Assembly (NCBI GenBank): GCA_023417065.1
Contig: JAEZGH010000095.1
Location: 40,047-104,046, forward strand
DNA from: Bacteroidota bacterium
GTDB taxonomy: Bacteria; Bacteroidota; Bacteroidia; Cytophagales; Cyclobacteriaceae
Length of the DNA: 64,000 nt
Reading direction: 5' to 3'
Every line of letters begins with the position of its first letter. The stretch's first letter is position 1. Positions 43,812 through 54,600 of the stretch are shown piece after piece. The position numbers and the translations under genes were made by a program. The notes beneath the pieces are model-generated. The model did no database searches. It was not told the DNA's origin and saw only the letters and a list, made by a program, of their open reading frames with translations.

Positions 43812-45781
43812 AATCTCAGCAACTCCTCGATACGCTCTTTCAGCCGTCCCTTCGGGAGGAAATTTTGCTCCAAAGTAGGGGCGAAAGGAACAGGAGTGTC
43901 GAGTCCGGCAACCCGCAAAACGGGTGCATCCAGGTACTGAAAGCAATGTTCAGTGACCCACGCGCTGATTTCGGCCCCGATTCCACCAGTTAACGTATCT
44001 TCATGCAAAATCAATACACGGCTTGTTTTTTTGACACTTTCGCCGACCATTTCCTGGTCCCAGGGCAGGAGTGTACGAAGGTCAATGATATCCGCGTCGC
44101 AGCCGAGTTCACTTACAACTTCCGTTGCCCAGATAACCCCCATCCCATAGGTGATGATACTGAGTTCACTTCCTTCGCGGGCGCGCCGGGCTTTTCCTAT
44201 TTCGACAGTGTAGTAATCGTCGGGAATCTCCTCCCGGAGAGAGCGATACAGGGCTTTGTGTTCGAAAAACATCACCGGATTAGGGTCTTCGAACGATGCG
44301 CACAGCAGACCCTTGGCGTCATAGGGATTTGAAGGGTATACGATTTTCAACCCGGGTGTATGGAAGAACCACGACTCGTTGCTTTGTGAATGAAAAGGTC
44401 CTGCCGCCGTTCCCGCGCCTGTCGGCATTCGTACCACTACATCGGCAGCCTGTCCCCACCGCCAATGGCTTTTGGCAAGATTGTTTGCTATCTGCGTCAT
44501 CGCCTCCGACACGAAGTCGGCGAATTGCATTTCCACCATGGCTTTCATGCCTTTGATGGCAAGGCCCAGGCCTGCGCCAACCACGGCAGATTCGCAGATG
44601 GGTGTGTTGCGAACCCGTGAACGGCCGAACTTTTCTACGAAGCCTTCGGTGATCTTGAACACGCCGCCGTATTCAGCAATATCCTGGCCCATGCAGACCA
44701 GCTGCGGAAACTTTTCCATCGACTGACGAAGGCCGTCAGAAATCGCGTCGATAAAGCGCTTTTCCGTTTTCGCCGGGCCCGGTTCCATCGCAACATGATC
44801 ATGTTTGGCATACACGTCGGTTAATTCCACGTGCGTATCTGCGATAGGGTGATGTTCGGCAAAGGCAATTGCCAATCCAGCGTCAATGGACTGTTTGATT
44901 GAACTCCGGACGGACTCGATCTTTTCGGGCGTAAGCACCTTTTCAGCCAGCAGAAACTGCTCGTAGTTGGTAACCGGATCTTTCTTTGCCCAGGCATCCA
45001 TAAGTTCCTTCGGGACATACTTCGTACCCGAGGCTTCTTCGTGGCCCCGCATGCGGAAGGTGACACATTCAAGCAGGACAGGGCGTGGATTTTTCCGTAC
45101 TGACTCGGCGATGCCGCGTACGGTCTGATAGACTTCAAGGATGTTGTTGCCATCGACCTGACGCCCTTCAATTCCGTAGCCTGGCGCCTTGTCGACGAAG
45201 CTCTTGCATCGGAACTGTTCAACACTTGGAGTTGAAAGACCATAGCCGTTGTTCTCAATGATGAAGATGACCGGGAGATCCCAAACGGCAGCGAGGTTGA
45301 CGGCTTCGTGGAAATCGCCTTCACTTGTTCCACCATCGCCGTTGAATACTGCGGTGACTTTCCCTTCTTTTCTGAGGAGGTTTGCGAGCGCGATACCCGT
45401 AGCCACTCCGTTCTGAGGGCCCAGATGCGAAATCATCCCAACGATGTGGTGATCCCTTGTGCCGAAGTGAAAGGAGCGGTCGCGGCCCTTGGTGTATCCG
45501 AGAGGAGTGCCCTGCCACTGCGCGAACAAACGCTCAAGTGGTAGCTTCCGGCCAGTAAATACGCCCAGATTGCGATGCATTGGAAGGATATACTCATCCT
45601 CCTGCAGGGCCTGAGTTACGCCAACTGAAATGGCTTCCTGGCCTATCCCGCTAAACCATTTACTGATCTTGTTTTGCCGGAGCAAGATCAACATTTTGTC
45701 TTCAATCATCCTTGGGAGCAGGAGTTCATGATACAGATGCAATAAATCAGTATCCGAAAAGTTTTGGCGGTTATAGTTCAT
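43808..45781 (-). CDS. Fused alpha-beta E1 of 2-oxoacid (2-oxoisovalerate-type) dehydrogenase
   Basis: A 657-residue protein combining E1-alpha (about 1-330) and E1-beta (about 335-657). The alpha half has the thiamine diphosphate motif GDGGTSEGDFHEAVNLAA ending in ENNGYGLSTP. The beta half has GMGVIWATEVV and ends RVAGLDTPVPFAPTLEQ. It decarboxylates branched-chain 2-oxoacids and passes the acyl group to E2. No E2 or E3 gene is nearby. The start at ATG 45781 drops 23 residues of the longer frame, which lie under the divergent sensor gene. The next gene downstream overlaps by TTGA. Confidence 0.92.
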   Translation of the reverse strand: MNYNRQNFSDTDLLHLYHELLLPRMIEDKMLILLRQNKISKWFSGIGQEAISVGVTQALQEDEYILPMHRNLGVFTGRKLPLERLFAQWQGTPLGYTKGRDRSFHFGTRDHHIVGMISHLGPQNGVATGIALANLLRKEGKVTAVFNGDGGTSEGDFHEAVNLAAVWDLPVIFIIENNGYGLSTPSVEQFRCKSFVDKAPGYGIEGRQVDGNNILEVYQTVRGIAESVRKNPRPVLLECVTFRMRGHEEASGTKYVPKELMDAWAKKDPVTNYEQFLLAEKVLTPEKIESVRSSIKQSIDAGLAIAFAEHHPIADTHVELTDVYAKHDHVAMEPGPAKTEKRFIDAISDGLRQSMEKFPQLVCMGQDIAEYGGVFKITEGFVEKFGRSRVRNTPICESAVVGAGLGLAIKGMKAMVEMQFADFVSEAMTQIANNLAKSHWRWGQAADVVVRMPTGAGTAAGPFHSQSNESWFFHTPGLKIVYPSNPYDAKGLLCASFEDPNPVMFFEHKALYRSLREEIPDDYYTVEIGKARRAREGSELSIITYGMGVIWATEVVSELGCDADIIDLRTLLPWDQEMVGESVKKTSRVLILHEDTLTGGIGAEISAWVTEHCFQYLDAPVLRVAGLDTPVPFAPTLEQNFLPKGRLKERIEELLRF

Positions 45782-45886
45782 CTGGAAAAAGCTCCGCAAA
45801 GTTAGGAGAGTTTTTCGATCCCTATGATCCGTACCCCTGATCCCATTCAAAAAATTTGTAACGTTGTATTTGTTCGGCCTTTGACC

Positions 45887-48800
45887 ATGCGGTGTATATT
45901 ATTCTTTTTGTGTTTCATAGTTCTCGTTTCGGCACGGGGCCAGCATTATCGCTTCCACCAGTATCGCGTCGAACAGGGGTTGCCCGGAGACGTGATCAAG
46001 GCTGTTACCCAGGATTCACTCGGTTTTCTTTGGATTGCAACCGATGATGGGCTCGTAAAATACGATGGGCTGCGGTTCATCACTTATAAGGATGCTTTTC
46101 GAAGCCAATATGTAAAAGGCTTCCTGCATGCACGCGATGGTCGTTTACTTGCCTTCGGCGACCTTGACGTCATCGAAATACAGAATGAAATCGACACCGT
46201 AGTTTTCAAGCCGCTGCTCAAGGGCGAACGATTCTTAAGCGATAGTGCGGTATGGTTTCCTAAAGCGATGTATGAAGATCGCTCCGGAATGATTTGGATC
46301 GCTGAGCCAAATTCCGTTGTCAGATTTGACGGCAAAACGATCAGGCGATATAACTTTGACGAAAGCAACCGCTCTCCTGTATTTGTCCGCTCCTTTTCAT
46401 TCTTCGAAGATGACAATAACAACATCTACGCGATCGCGTACAACGGATCGGTTTTCAGGTACTCAAGCACTGCCGACAAGTTTACATCGGTAAAAGGAGA
46501 GCGATTCCCTCCCGACGTAAGCAGTGTTTTGTGGATCGAAAAGCGTTTGCTGATTGCCGCCCGAAGTGGATTGTACTCGGCCCGCATCAGCGGAGAGCGT
46601 ATCGTGGATATGCAGAATATCTTTCCGATACGACATGTATCGCACCTCGCCCTCACTCCCGATTCGTCTGTCCTGGTAAGTACATACGAACAGGACCTGT
46701 ATCGCGTGAGGGTGTCGCCGGAGTTGCAGTGGGAGAACCTCCAGTATAACTTCAACGGAATTAATCACTGCTTCATAAGCAATGAGAAGGATATTTGGGT
46801 TTCATCAGACAAAGGACTTGTACTCGTACAGAAAAATTTATTCGTGCTGAGCGATGTGGCTTCACAGACTCATTTTATCGAAGGCATAACATATGATCAT
46901 CAGAACGACCGCATATACTATTGTACCAAGGAGTCTCTGATTGAGTTAACACCCTATGGCGAAAATGATTGGTCGCGAAAGGTAGTGCACACGGGTGACC
47001 AGAACTATTTTCAGGCCCTTGAATTCGGGAACGGAATACTATGGGCAGCCTCACGCGGGAATGTACTGCAGTTTGTCGATGGACAATTACTGAATACGTG
47101 GGACTTCTCTTTGGACGGTAATTTTGTCCACGACGTGTTTCTCGACAAACGCGGAAACCTCTGGGTAAGCCAGGGTGGTACAGCCGGTATTAAGGTTATT
47201 ACTGATTCGATGACCGTTGAGCAGTTCAGTACCCGCGACCTCACGCAAAACGACATCAACCTTGTTCGTGAAGGTGATGACGGGATGTACGCGATTGCAA
47301 GTGGAAACACATCTTACCTGTTGTTTAAAAAACACGGTGACAAGGCGTTTCAAAACATAAGTGCGCCGGTGCCGTTCTTCATGCGTGGAGACCTGAACGT
47401 TGTGGATATGGCGATCGATCCAAATAATGTGATCTGGCTGGCAACGAGCGAAGGTCTTTTAAAGTATGCCAATGGCACTATTGAAAGAGTAAACTTTGGC
47501 GATCGATTTGAAGAATATCCTGTGAGTTCTGTCGAGTTGCTTGATCGGAAGAACGTACTCTTCTCCAATTCATTTGGACTGTTCAGATATAATGTTGACC
47601 TGAATGAATACTGGTTATACGACGAGAATACGGGGCTTCCTTCCAATACAATTACCGATCACGGAATCTTTGTAACGCCGGGTAAAGAGGTTTGGATAGG
47701 TACATCGTATGGGGTGGCATCCTCAAGAGGATCGTTGCTTCAGAGTGCTGAAACGCGGAAGCCCTTTTGCGTCGACGCACTTGTCAACGGCATGCCTACC
47801 CGGTTTCGGAACGGCCTGGTCGCCGAGTATGGTTCGTTCATCACGCTGAAGTTTTCACCAATATCGTTTCCTGAAAATAAGATAAGTCTTCAATGGAAGT
47901 TCAGTGCAGATTCCGTTTGGAAGAATATGGATAACCAGCAACTGAGTTTTTCAGGGCTCGACGATGGCGTCTACATGCTTTCCGTCCGCGCCAAGAAAAA
48001 TACCGGTTATGGATGGAGCGAACCAAATAGTCTGAAGCTCACCGTTGCTCCTCCTTACTGGAAGAAAACACAGTTTGCCATGATCGTCTTTTCAGCGGTG
48101 TTGATCATTGCCTGGGCTTCGTATGGCATAAGCTCAGTGTTGATGAACCGCAGACGAAAATATCTTCAGGCGGTTATCAACGAGCGCACGATTGAATTGC
48201 AGAAGGCAAATGAAGAACTCAGACTTCGCAATTCGGAACTTGACAGGTTTGTTTATAGTGCTTCCCATGATCTCAGTGCTCCTTTGAAATCGATTTTGGG
48301 GCTGATACGGGTTGCTCAGATGGATAATCCCGGGCCAGCCCAGGAGCAGTATCTGGGAATGATGGAACGAAGTGTTCACAAGCTTGAGGACTTCATTCAG
48401 GAAGTTGTTACCTATTCACGGAATGTCAGGATGCCAGTGAGGTATGAAGCATTTGTTTTTCGTGAATTTGTTGAAACCCTTCTGCTGGATCATGAATACA
48501 GTCCTAACTTCAAGAGTATCCGCTTTATCATCGAAGACGAGCTGCACGGTCCGATGATTTCCGATCTCACGAGGATGAAGATTATTCTGAACAATCTGCT
48601 GAGTAATGCAATTAAGTTCCACTGGATTGAAGAAGGGCGCGAACCTTTCGTGAAGATTCATGGGCGGATGGCGAAAGGTAATTATATAATTTCAGTCATT
48701 GACAATGGGAAGGGCATCTCCAATGCTCATATCACACGGATCTTTGAGATGTTCTACCGGGCAACGGATGGAACTCCGGGCTCGGGATTGGGTTTATATA

Positions 48801-48922
48801 TCCTGAAAGAGTCTGTGACCAAGCTGGGCGGCACCGTAAGCGCGAGTTCTGAGCTTGAAAAAGGCACCACATTCGATATCACTTTGCCAATTCCGTCGCT
48901 GGAAGGCAGTGACTCCGAATAG
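45887..48922 (+). CDS. Propeller-type membrane sensor histidine kinase
   Basis: A 1011-residue kinase. The signal peptide ends near SARGQ. A periplasmic part of about 650 residues holds Reg_prop propeller blades (for example VEQGLPGDVIKAVTQD, LGFLWIATDDGLVKYDG) and a Y_Y_Y domain (about 640-720). One membrane segment follows (IVFSAVLIIAWASYGIS), then HisKA with the acceptor His in SASHDLSAPLKSI and an HATPase domain (NNLLSNAIKF, VIDNGKGIS, GSGLGLYIL). It lacks the receiver and AraC domains of the long Bacteroides hybrid sensors. No response regulator is adjacent. The start at ATG 45887 gives the signal peptide; the frame extends to 45824. Confidence 0.9.
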   Translation: MRCILFFLCFIVLVSARGQHYRFHQYRVEQGLPGDVIKAVTQDSLGFLWIATDDGLVKYDGLRFITYKDAFRSQYVKGFLHARDGRLLAFGDLDVIEIQNEIDTVVFKPLLKGERFLSDSAVWFPKAMYEDRSGMIWIAEPNSVVRFDGKTIRRYNFDESNRSPVFVRSFSFFEDDNNNIYAIAYNGSVFRYSSTADKFTSVKGERFPPDVSSVLWIEKRLLIAARSGLYSARISGERIVDMQNIFPIRHVSHLALTPDSSVLVSTYEQDLYRVRVSPELQWENLQYNFNGINHCFISNEKDIWVSSDKGLVLVQKNLFVLSDVASQTHFIEGITYDHQNDRIYYCTKESLIELTPYGENDWSRKVVHTGDQNYFQALEFGNGILWAASRGNVLQFVDGQLLNTWDFSLDGNFVHDVFLDKRGNLWVSQGGTAGIKVITDSMTVEQFSTRDLTQNDINLVREGDDGMYAIASGNTSYLLFKKHGDKAFQNISAPVPFFMRGDLNVVDMAIDPNNVIWLATSEGLLKYANGTIERVNFGDRFEEYPVSSVELLDRKNVLFSNSFGLFRYNVDLNEYWLYDENTGLPSNTITDHGIFVTPGKEVWIGTSYGVASSRGSLLQSAETRKPFCVDALVNGMPTRFRNGLVAEYGSFITLKFSPISFPENKISLQWKFSADSVWKNMDNQQLSFSGLDDGVYMLSVRAKKNTGYGWSEPNSLKLTVAPPYWKKTQFAMIVFSAVLIIAWASYGISSVLMNRRRKYLQAVINERTIELQKANEELRLRNSELDRFVYSASHDLSAPLKSILGLIRVAQMDNPGPAQEQYLGMMERSVHKLEDFIQEVVTYSRNVRMPVRYEAFVFREFVETLLLDHEYSPNFKSIRFIIEDELHGPMISDLTRMKIILNNLLSNAIKFHWIEEGREPFVKIHGRMAKGNYIISVIDNGKGISNAHITRIFEMFYRATDGTPGSGLGLYILKESVTKLGGTVSASSELEKGTTFDITLPIPSLEGSDSE

Positions 48923-48972
48923 TTTTCTGCAACTGTTCTTTTTTATGGTGTAACTATTATTTTTACCGCCCT

Positions 48973-50211
48973 ATGATAGCTTTTGAAGAATTTCAGCTGG
49001 ACAACGGGTTGCGTGTTATTGTTCACGAAGATCCAACGGTTCAAATCGCGGTGATGAACATCCTCTACGATGTAGGTTCCCGGGATGAACAACCGGATAA
49101 GACTGGCTTTGCTCACTTATTTGAGCATCTCATGTTCGGCGGCTCGAAAAATATTCCAAGCTATGATGAGCCTCTTCAGCTTGTTGGCGGGGAAAACAAC
49201 GCGTTCACCAATACGGATATTACGAATTATTACCTTACGCTGCCGGCCACGAATCTGGAGACAGGTTTCTGGCTGGAGAGCGATCGGATGCTAAGCCTTT
49301 CATTCGATCCTAAGGTGCTTGAGGTGCAGCGCAAAGTTGTGATCGAAGAATTCAAGCAGCGCTATTTGAATCAGCCCTACGGCGATGTGTGGTTAAAGCT
49401 CCGGCCGCTGGCGTATAAAACTCATCCATATCAGTGGGCGACCATCGGAAAGGAAATCAGTCACATTGAGAATGCAACGCTGGATGACGTAAGAGATTTC
49501 TTCTACACGCATTATGTTCCCAACAATGCAATTTTGGTTGTTGCGGGTAACGTAACGATTGAACAAGTAAAAGCCCTTTGTGAGAAATGGTTCGCGCCGA
49601 TTCCGGCAGGTAAGCGGAGGGAGCGCCAGCTTCGCAGGGAAGGGCCGCAAACCGAAAAGCGAATCTCAGAGGTAAGTGCGGCGGTGCCTGCCGACGCCTT
49701 TTATAAGGCATGGCATATGCCGGGCAGATTTCACGACGACTATTATGCCTGTGACCTTCTCAGCGATATTCTCAGCCGGGGACAATCGAGCCGACTTTAT
49801 CAGAAGCTGGTGAAGGAGAAAGAGATATTCACTTCGATCTCGTCCTTCGTGATGGGCTCAATAGATCCGGGGCTACTGGTTGTCAGCGGCAGGGTAAAGC
49901 CCGGAGTGTCGTTGTCAGAGGCAGATGCAGAGGTGCAGGCGATCCTCAACGAAATGATTGACAAAGGCCCGACGGATGAAGAGTTGAGGAAAGTTAAGAA
50001 TCAGGCTGGAGCCACAATTGAATTCGGTGAAATAGAGGTGATGAACCGGGCAATGAACCTGGCCTTTGCCAAGCTTTCCGGAGATGCTCACCTGGTTAAT
50101 CAGGAACTTGATCTTATCGAACGTGTTTCTGTAGGTGACGTCCGACGTGTAGCCAGTGAGATATTGAAAGAATCGAATTCCAGTACATTGTATTACAGAG
50201 CGGCGAAATAA
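48973..50211 (+). CDS. M16-family zinc peptidase
   Basis: A 412-residue M16 protein with the inverted zinc motif HLFEHLMF and the distal Glu ligand within VIEEFKQRYLN. The second half has the family's structural repeat but no zinc site. M16 enzymes in this size class degrade peptides as monomers or pairs. The usual second M16 gene is absent here. No signal peptide, so it is probably cytoplasmic or released without one. It sits between the sensor kinase and ispF. Confidence 0.93.
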   Translation: MIAFEEFQLDNGLRVIVHEDPTVQIAVMNILYDVGSRDEQPDKTGFAHLFEHLMFGGSKNIPSYDEPLQLVGGENNAFTNTDITNYYLTLPATNLETGFWLESDRMLSLSFDPKVLEVQRKVVIEEFKQRYLNQPYGDVWLKLRPLAYKTHPYQWATIGKEISHIENATLDDVRDFFYTHYVPNNAILVVAGNVTIEQVKALCEKWFAPIPAGKRRERQLRREGPQTEKRISEVSAAVPADAFYKAWHMPGRFHDDYYACDLLSDILSRGQSSRLYQKLVKEKEIFTSISSFVMGSIDPGLLVVSGRVKPGVSLSEADAEVQAILNEMIDKGPTDEELRKVKNQAGATIEFGEIEVMNRAMNLAFAKLSGDAHLVNQELDLIERVSVGDVRRVASEILKESNSSTLYYRAAK

Positions 50212-50215
50212 GATT

Positions 50216-50698
50216 ATGAAAAAAATAAGGGTAGGAATGGGGTATGACGTGCACCAGCTTGAAGAAGGTCGTGCATTCTGGCTCGGAGGAATTAATCTTC
50301 CCGCGCCCAAAGGTGCTGTCGGGCATTCGGATGCCGATGTGCTGATCCACGCCATTTGTGATGCACTGCTCGGCGCGGCAGACATGCGCGATATTGGATT
50401 CCATTTTGCCAATAACGACAACCGATGGAAAGGCATGGACAGCAAGTTCTTCCTGAAGGAAGTGACATCGATGCTTTCCAAAGAAGGATGGAAAATCAAC
50501 AATGTTGATTGCACGATTTGTCTCGAACAACCCAAAGTTAACCCGCACATTGCCACGATGAAAAGTGTACTGGCGCCACTGATGGGCATTGAGGAGGGCG
50601 ACGTGTCGATCAAGGCAACGACGTCGGAAAAGCTTGGCTTCGTTGGCCGGACTGAAGGCGTGAATGCCTGGGCAGTCGCACTGATCGTTAAAGAATGA
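50216..50698 (+). CDS. ispF: 2-C-Methyl-D-erythritol 2,4-cyclodiphosphate synthase
   Basis: A 160-residue enzyme of the MEP isoprenoid pathway. The zinc- and substrate-binding motif is MGYDVHQL, followed by GHSDADVLIHAICDALLGAA and the GFHF loop. C-terminal TTSEKLGFVGR is conserved. Full length. Its stop overlaps mnmD (ATGA) and it begins five bases after the M16 gene. Confidence 0.97.
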   Translation: MKKIRVGMGYDVHQLEEGRAFWLGGINLPAPKGAVGHSDADVLIHAICDALLGAADMRDIGFHFANNDNRWKGMDSKFFLKEVTSMLSKEGWKINNVDCTICLEQPKVNPHIATMKSVLAPLMGIEEGDVSIKATTSEKLGFVGRTEGVNAWAVALIVKE

Positions 50699-51387
50699 AA
50701 TCACCCGAGCTCATCGTTACAGGAGATGGTTCTCATTCCCTCCTGAATCCACAGCTTAATGAGACATACCACTCCGTTCACGGGGCGGTACGTGAATCGA
50801 GACACGTCTTTATTCAGGAAGGACTCGCCTATTGGACTGAGCGAAACGCAGGCTCCGTCTCGATACTTGAAATTGGGTTTGGCACTGGCTTGAACGCCTT
50901 GCTCGCGCTCGAATTCAGTCAGAATACAGAACGGGAGATTTATTATCATACCCTTGAAGCCTATCCCCTGGAGTCGACGGTTTACAGTCAGCTGAATTAC
51001 GGCGAAAAGATAATGGGGAGGGAGTGGTTGACCCGGCTTCACGAAGCCCCATGGGGCACTCGACACGCGATGACTGAGCGGTTTACAATCAAAAAGGACA
51101 AAGAGCGGCTTCAGGATCTGGAAATCGACGCAGCGGGCTATGACCTCGTTTTTTTCGATGCATTTGCGCCTTCAAGGCAGCCGGAGATGTGGGAATTGCC
51201 GGTGCTTCAAAAGGTAGTGGCGGCGTTGCGGCCATCTGGTGTTTTCGTGACCTATTGTGCGCGAGGGCAGGTAAAGCGCGATCTTCGGGGATTGGGCCTG
51301 GTTGTGGAGACCCCGCCCGGGCCTCCCGGGAAAAAGGAAATGATTCGCGCAATTACGGATTTTCCCAAAAGCCCCGACTCCCTTTAG
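50695..51387 (+). CDS. mnmD: tRNA wobble methyltransferase MnmD
   Basis: A 230-residue S-adenosylmethionine-dependent methyltransferase. The SAM site is ILEIGFGTGLNALLAL, and the active-site motif is YDLVFFDAFAPSRQPEMW. It resembles the methyltransferase half of MnmC, which completes 5-methylaminomethyl-2-thiouridine at tRNA position 34; the MnmD form lacks the oxidoreductase half. It is translationally coupled to ispF. Confidence 0.9.
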   Translation: MKSPELIVTGDGSHSLLNPQLNETYHSVHGAVRESRHVFIQEGLAYWTERNAGSVSILEIGFGTGLNALLALEFSQNTEREIYYHTLEAYPLESTVYSQLNYGEKIMGREWLTRLHEAPWGTRHAMTERFTIKKDKERLQDLEIDAAGYDLVFFDAFAPSRQPEMWELPVLQKVVAALRPSGVFVTYCARGQVKRDLRGLGLVVETPPGPPGKKEMIRAITDFPKSPDSL

Positions 51388-51654
51388 CAGCTAATTGTCT
51401 GGAGAGTAGCCTTTTTTGCAATTATTTCAATCGTTTTCGGTTAAATTTAAAAATTTCAAAATCAGGTACGGTGCAATCGTGTTCGTTTTTAACATTTCTA
51501 AGTATTTGGAATCATTTCTGAAAAGATTCCAAATATTCTGCCTAATACTGCCAGACTCCAAATTAAGTTCTGTTTATTCCGTAATTTCAAAAACTCGTTT
51601 CGCCCAAAAACGGGATACTACTACAACTACAACCAGTTAAAAAAATCTACATTG
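51388..51654. promoter_or_regulatory. gltB leader region with an 11-bp inverted repeat
   Basis: No ORF. AT-rich. It contains the perfect inverted repeat TATTTGGAATC and GATTCCAAATA (51503-51513 and 51525-51535) with an 11-nt spacer, about 120 bp before gltB. The centres of the arms are 22 bp apart, two helical turns, as expected for a dimeric regulator, or the element could be an RNA hairpin. I cannot place the promoter. Confidence 0.5.
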
Positions 51655-54600
51655 ATGAAAGAAGAAACCAGAAGTGGTTTGTACACCCCTGAGCTGGAAC
51701 ACGACTCGTGCGGAATCGGCTTTGTGGCTAATGTGAACGGTACAAAAACCAATCAATCGTTAAGGGATGCTCTTTCGATGCTTGAAAACATGGAGCATCG
51801 CGGCGGAAAAGGAAGCTCTCCCAAAACAGGTGATGGGGCCGGGATACTTTTCCAATTGCCTCATGAATTCTTTGTTGAGGAAAGCCTGAGATTAGGATTT
51901 GAACTCCCACCGTATGGGCGCTACGGCGTAGGGATGGTATTCTTCCCCCGTGACAAGAAAGTCATGAATGCCTGCCGGGAAGCTCTCCGTAAAAATATTA
52001 AAGACCTGGGTTTTGAGCTCCTCGGTTTCCGTGGAGTACCTGTAGATCACAGCGTGCCTGGACCTGGCGCGGCAGAAGTTGAGCCAGTAATCGAACAGGT
52101 TTTTGTAAAGCCGAAAGACGAATCCTGGACGGGTGATGCTCTTGAACGCAAACTATTCATCCTCCGGAATTATACACAGCATATCATCGCTGGCAAGGAT
52201 AAAGGTTCCAATAAGGAGTTTTATATCGCCAGCTTCTCTGCGCGGACAATTGTTTATAAAGGTCAGCTCAGAACAGAGCAGCTTCGGAAATATTTCTTCG
52301 ATCTGCAGGATCCAAGGATCCGCACAGCGCTGGCTCTCGTGCACTCGCGCTTTTCAACCAATACTTTCCCTAACTGGAAGCTCGCTCAGCCCTTCCGCTA
52401 CATTGCCCACAACGGTGAGATCAACACCATCCGCGGTAATGTCAACAAGATGAAGTCGAAGGAGTCATTGTTCAAGTCAACAATGTTCACCGACGAGGAA
52501 CTGAAGATGCTTCTGCCGATAACCAATCCGCAGTCTTCCGATTCAGCAAACCTTGATGCGCTGGTTGAAATGCTCGTGTTGTCAGGACGTCCGCTCCCTC
52601 ATGTATTGATGATGCTGGTTCCTGAAGCATGGCAGGATAATAAACTTATGGATCCCCATCGCAAGGCATTCTACAAATACCATGCTTCTATGATGGAACC
52701 CTGGGATGGTCCGGCCGCTCTCGTGTTTACCGATGGCTCAAGAATCGGAGCAACGCTAGATCGAAACGGACTTCGTCCACTGAGATATTGTATCACCCGC
52801 TCTGGTCGTGTTGTTGCAGCATCTGAAGCAGGTGCACTTCCGGTAGATCCTAAGGACGTTCTTGAAAAAGGTCGCGTAACACCTGGCAAAATGCTGATGG
52901 TTGACCTTGAACAAGGAAAAGTTCTCGACGACGACAAAGTGAAACGCGCGGTATACGAAGGTAAGTCGTATTACAACTGGATTATCCAGAACCGTCTGAA
53001 GCTTCGCCTTGAACCCGAACCCGAATGGTTTGACGATAACTTTGACGAACGCACTCTTGTGCAGCGTCAGAATGCCTATGGGTATACATCCGAAGATGTC
53101 AAGACCCTGATTCTGCCGATGGCGGAGAAGGGCTATGAAGCTGTCGGATCCATGGGCGATGATACGCCACTGGCAGTTCTTTCAAAGGAGAGCAGACATA
53201 TTTCGAATTACTTCAAGCAACACTTTGCTCAGGTAAGTAACCCGCCTATTGACCCCATACGCGAGCGTCTGGTGATGTCGTTGTTTACACGTGTTGGTCA
53301 AAGCCTGAACGTGCTGGAAGAAACACCTGAACACACGCGCCAGATACATATTTCACAACCTGTTCTGCTGAACTCTGATCTTGAAAAGCTTAAGCACCTG
53401 CAGGACCAGGGATTTGAATACGCTGTAATTCAATGTGTGTTCAAAGCTGATGGACAGCCCGGCAGACTTGAAGAAAGTCTGAACCGTATCTGTTGTGAAG
53501 CAGAGAAGGCAGTACGCGCAGGCAAGCGAATTCTGATCCTATCAGATCGCCGCATTAGCGAAGACTACGCACCGATTCCTTCTTTGTTGTCGGTGGGAAC
53601 AATCCATCATTCGCTTGTTGAAAAGCGCATCAGGACAAACGCAGGGCTTGTCGTTGAGGCCGGTGACGTTTGGGAAGTACATCACTTCGCGACAATTATC
53701 GGATACGGCGCTAGTGCCATCAATCCCTACATGGCGCTTGAGACAATTCACTTCATGAATAAGCAAGGCATGTTTGCCAAACCGCTTACCGATGAAGAGG
53801 CTTATGCTAACTACCAGAAAGCCGTAGGTAGCGGACTGCTCAAAGTCATGTCCAAGATGGGCATCAGTACACTGCAGTCTTATCAGTCTGCGCAAATCTT
53901 TGAAGCCCTTGGTCTTGGAAGTGACGTCATTGAAAAATGTTTCAAGGGAACGATAAGTCGCATCGAAGGTCTTTCCTTTGATGACCTTGCCAAAGAAGTA
54001 TTGATTCGCCACCATCTTGCATTCAGGAATGAGTCGAAAGATCTTCAGGTGGGCGGTGTCTACAAATGGAAAAGACGCGGTGAGAAGCACTTGTTCAGTC
54101 CTGAAGTTATTCACCTTCTTCAATACTCTACCCGGACAAACAACTTCGAGGCCTATAAGAAGTACGCGCAGAAGATCAACGATCAATCAAAGGATCAACT
54201 TTCGATCCGCGGTTTGTTCGAATACAAAAAACGCAATCCAATTCCGCTGAGCGAAGTCGAACCGGTAGAAGAAATCCTGAAGCGATTCTGTACGGGTGCG
54301 ATGTCGTTTGGATCCATCTCACACGAAGCGCACACTACGCTCGCAATTGCCATGAACCGTATTGGTGGTAAGAGCAACAGCGGGGAAGGTGGCGAAGATG
54401 AAATCCGCTTCGAAAGAAAAGAGAACGGCGACTGGGAGCGTTCTGCGATTAAGCAGGTTGCGTCGGGACGGTTCGGTGTTACGAGCTACTACCTGGCAAA
54501 TGCTGATGAAATCCAGATCAAAATGGCGCAGGGTGCCAAGCCCGGCGAAGGAGGTCAGTTACCTGGTCATAAGGTGGATGAATGGATCGGCCGTGTACGC

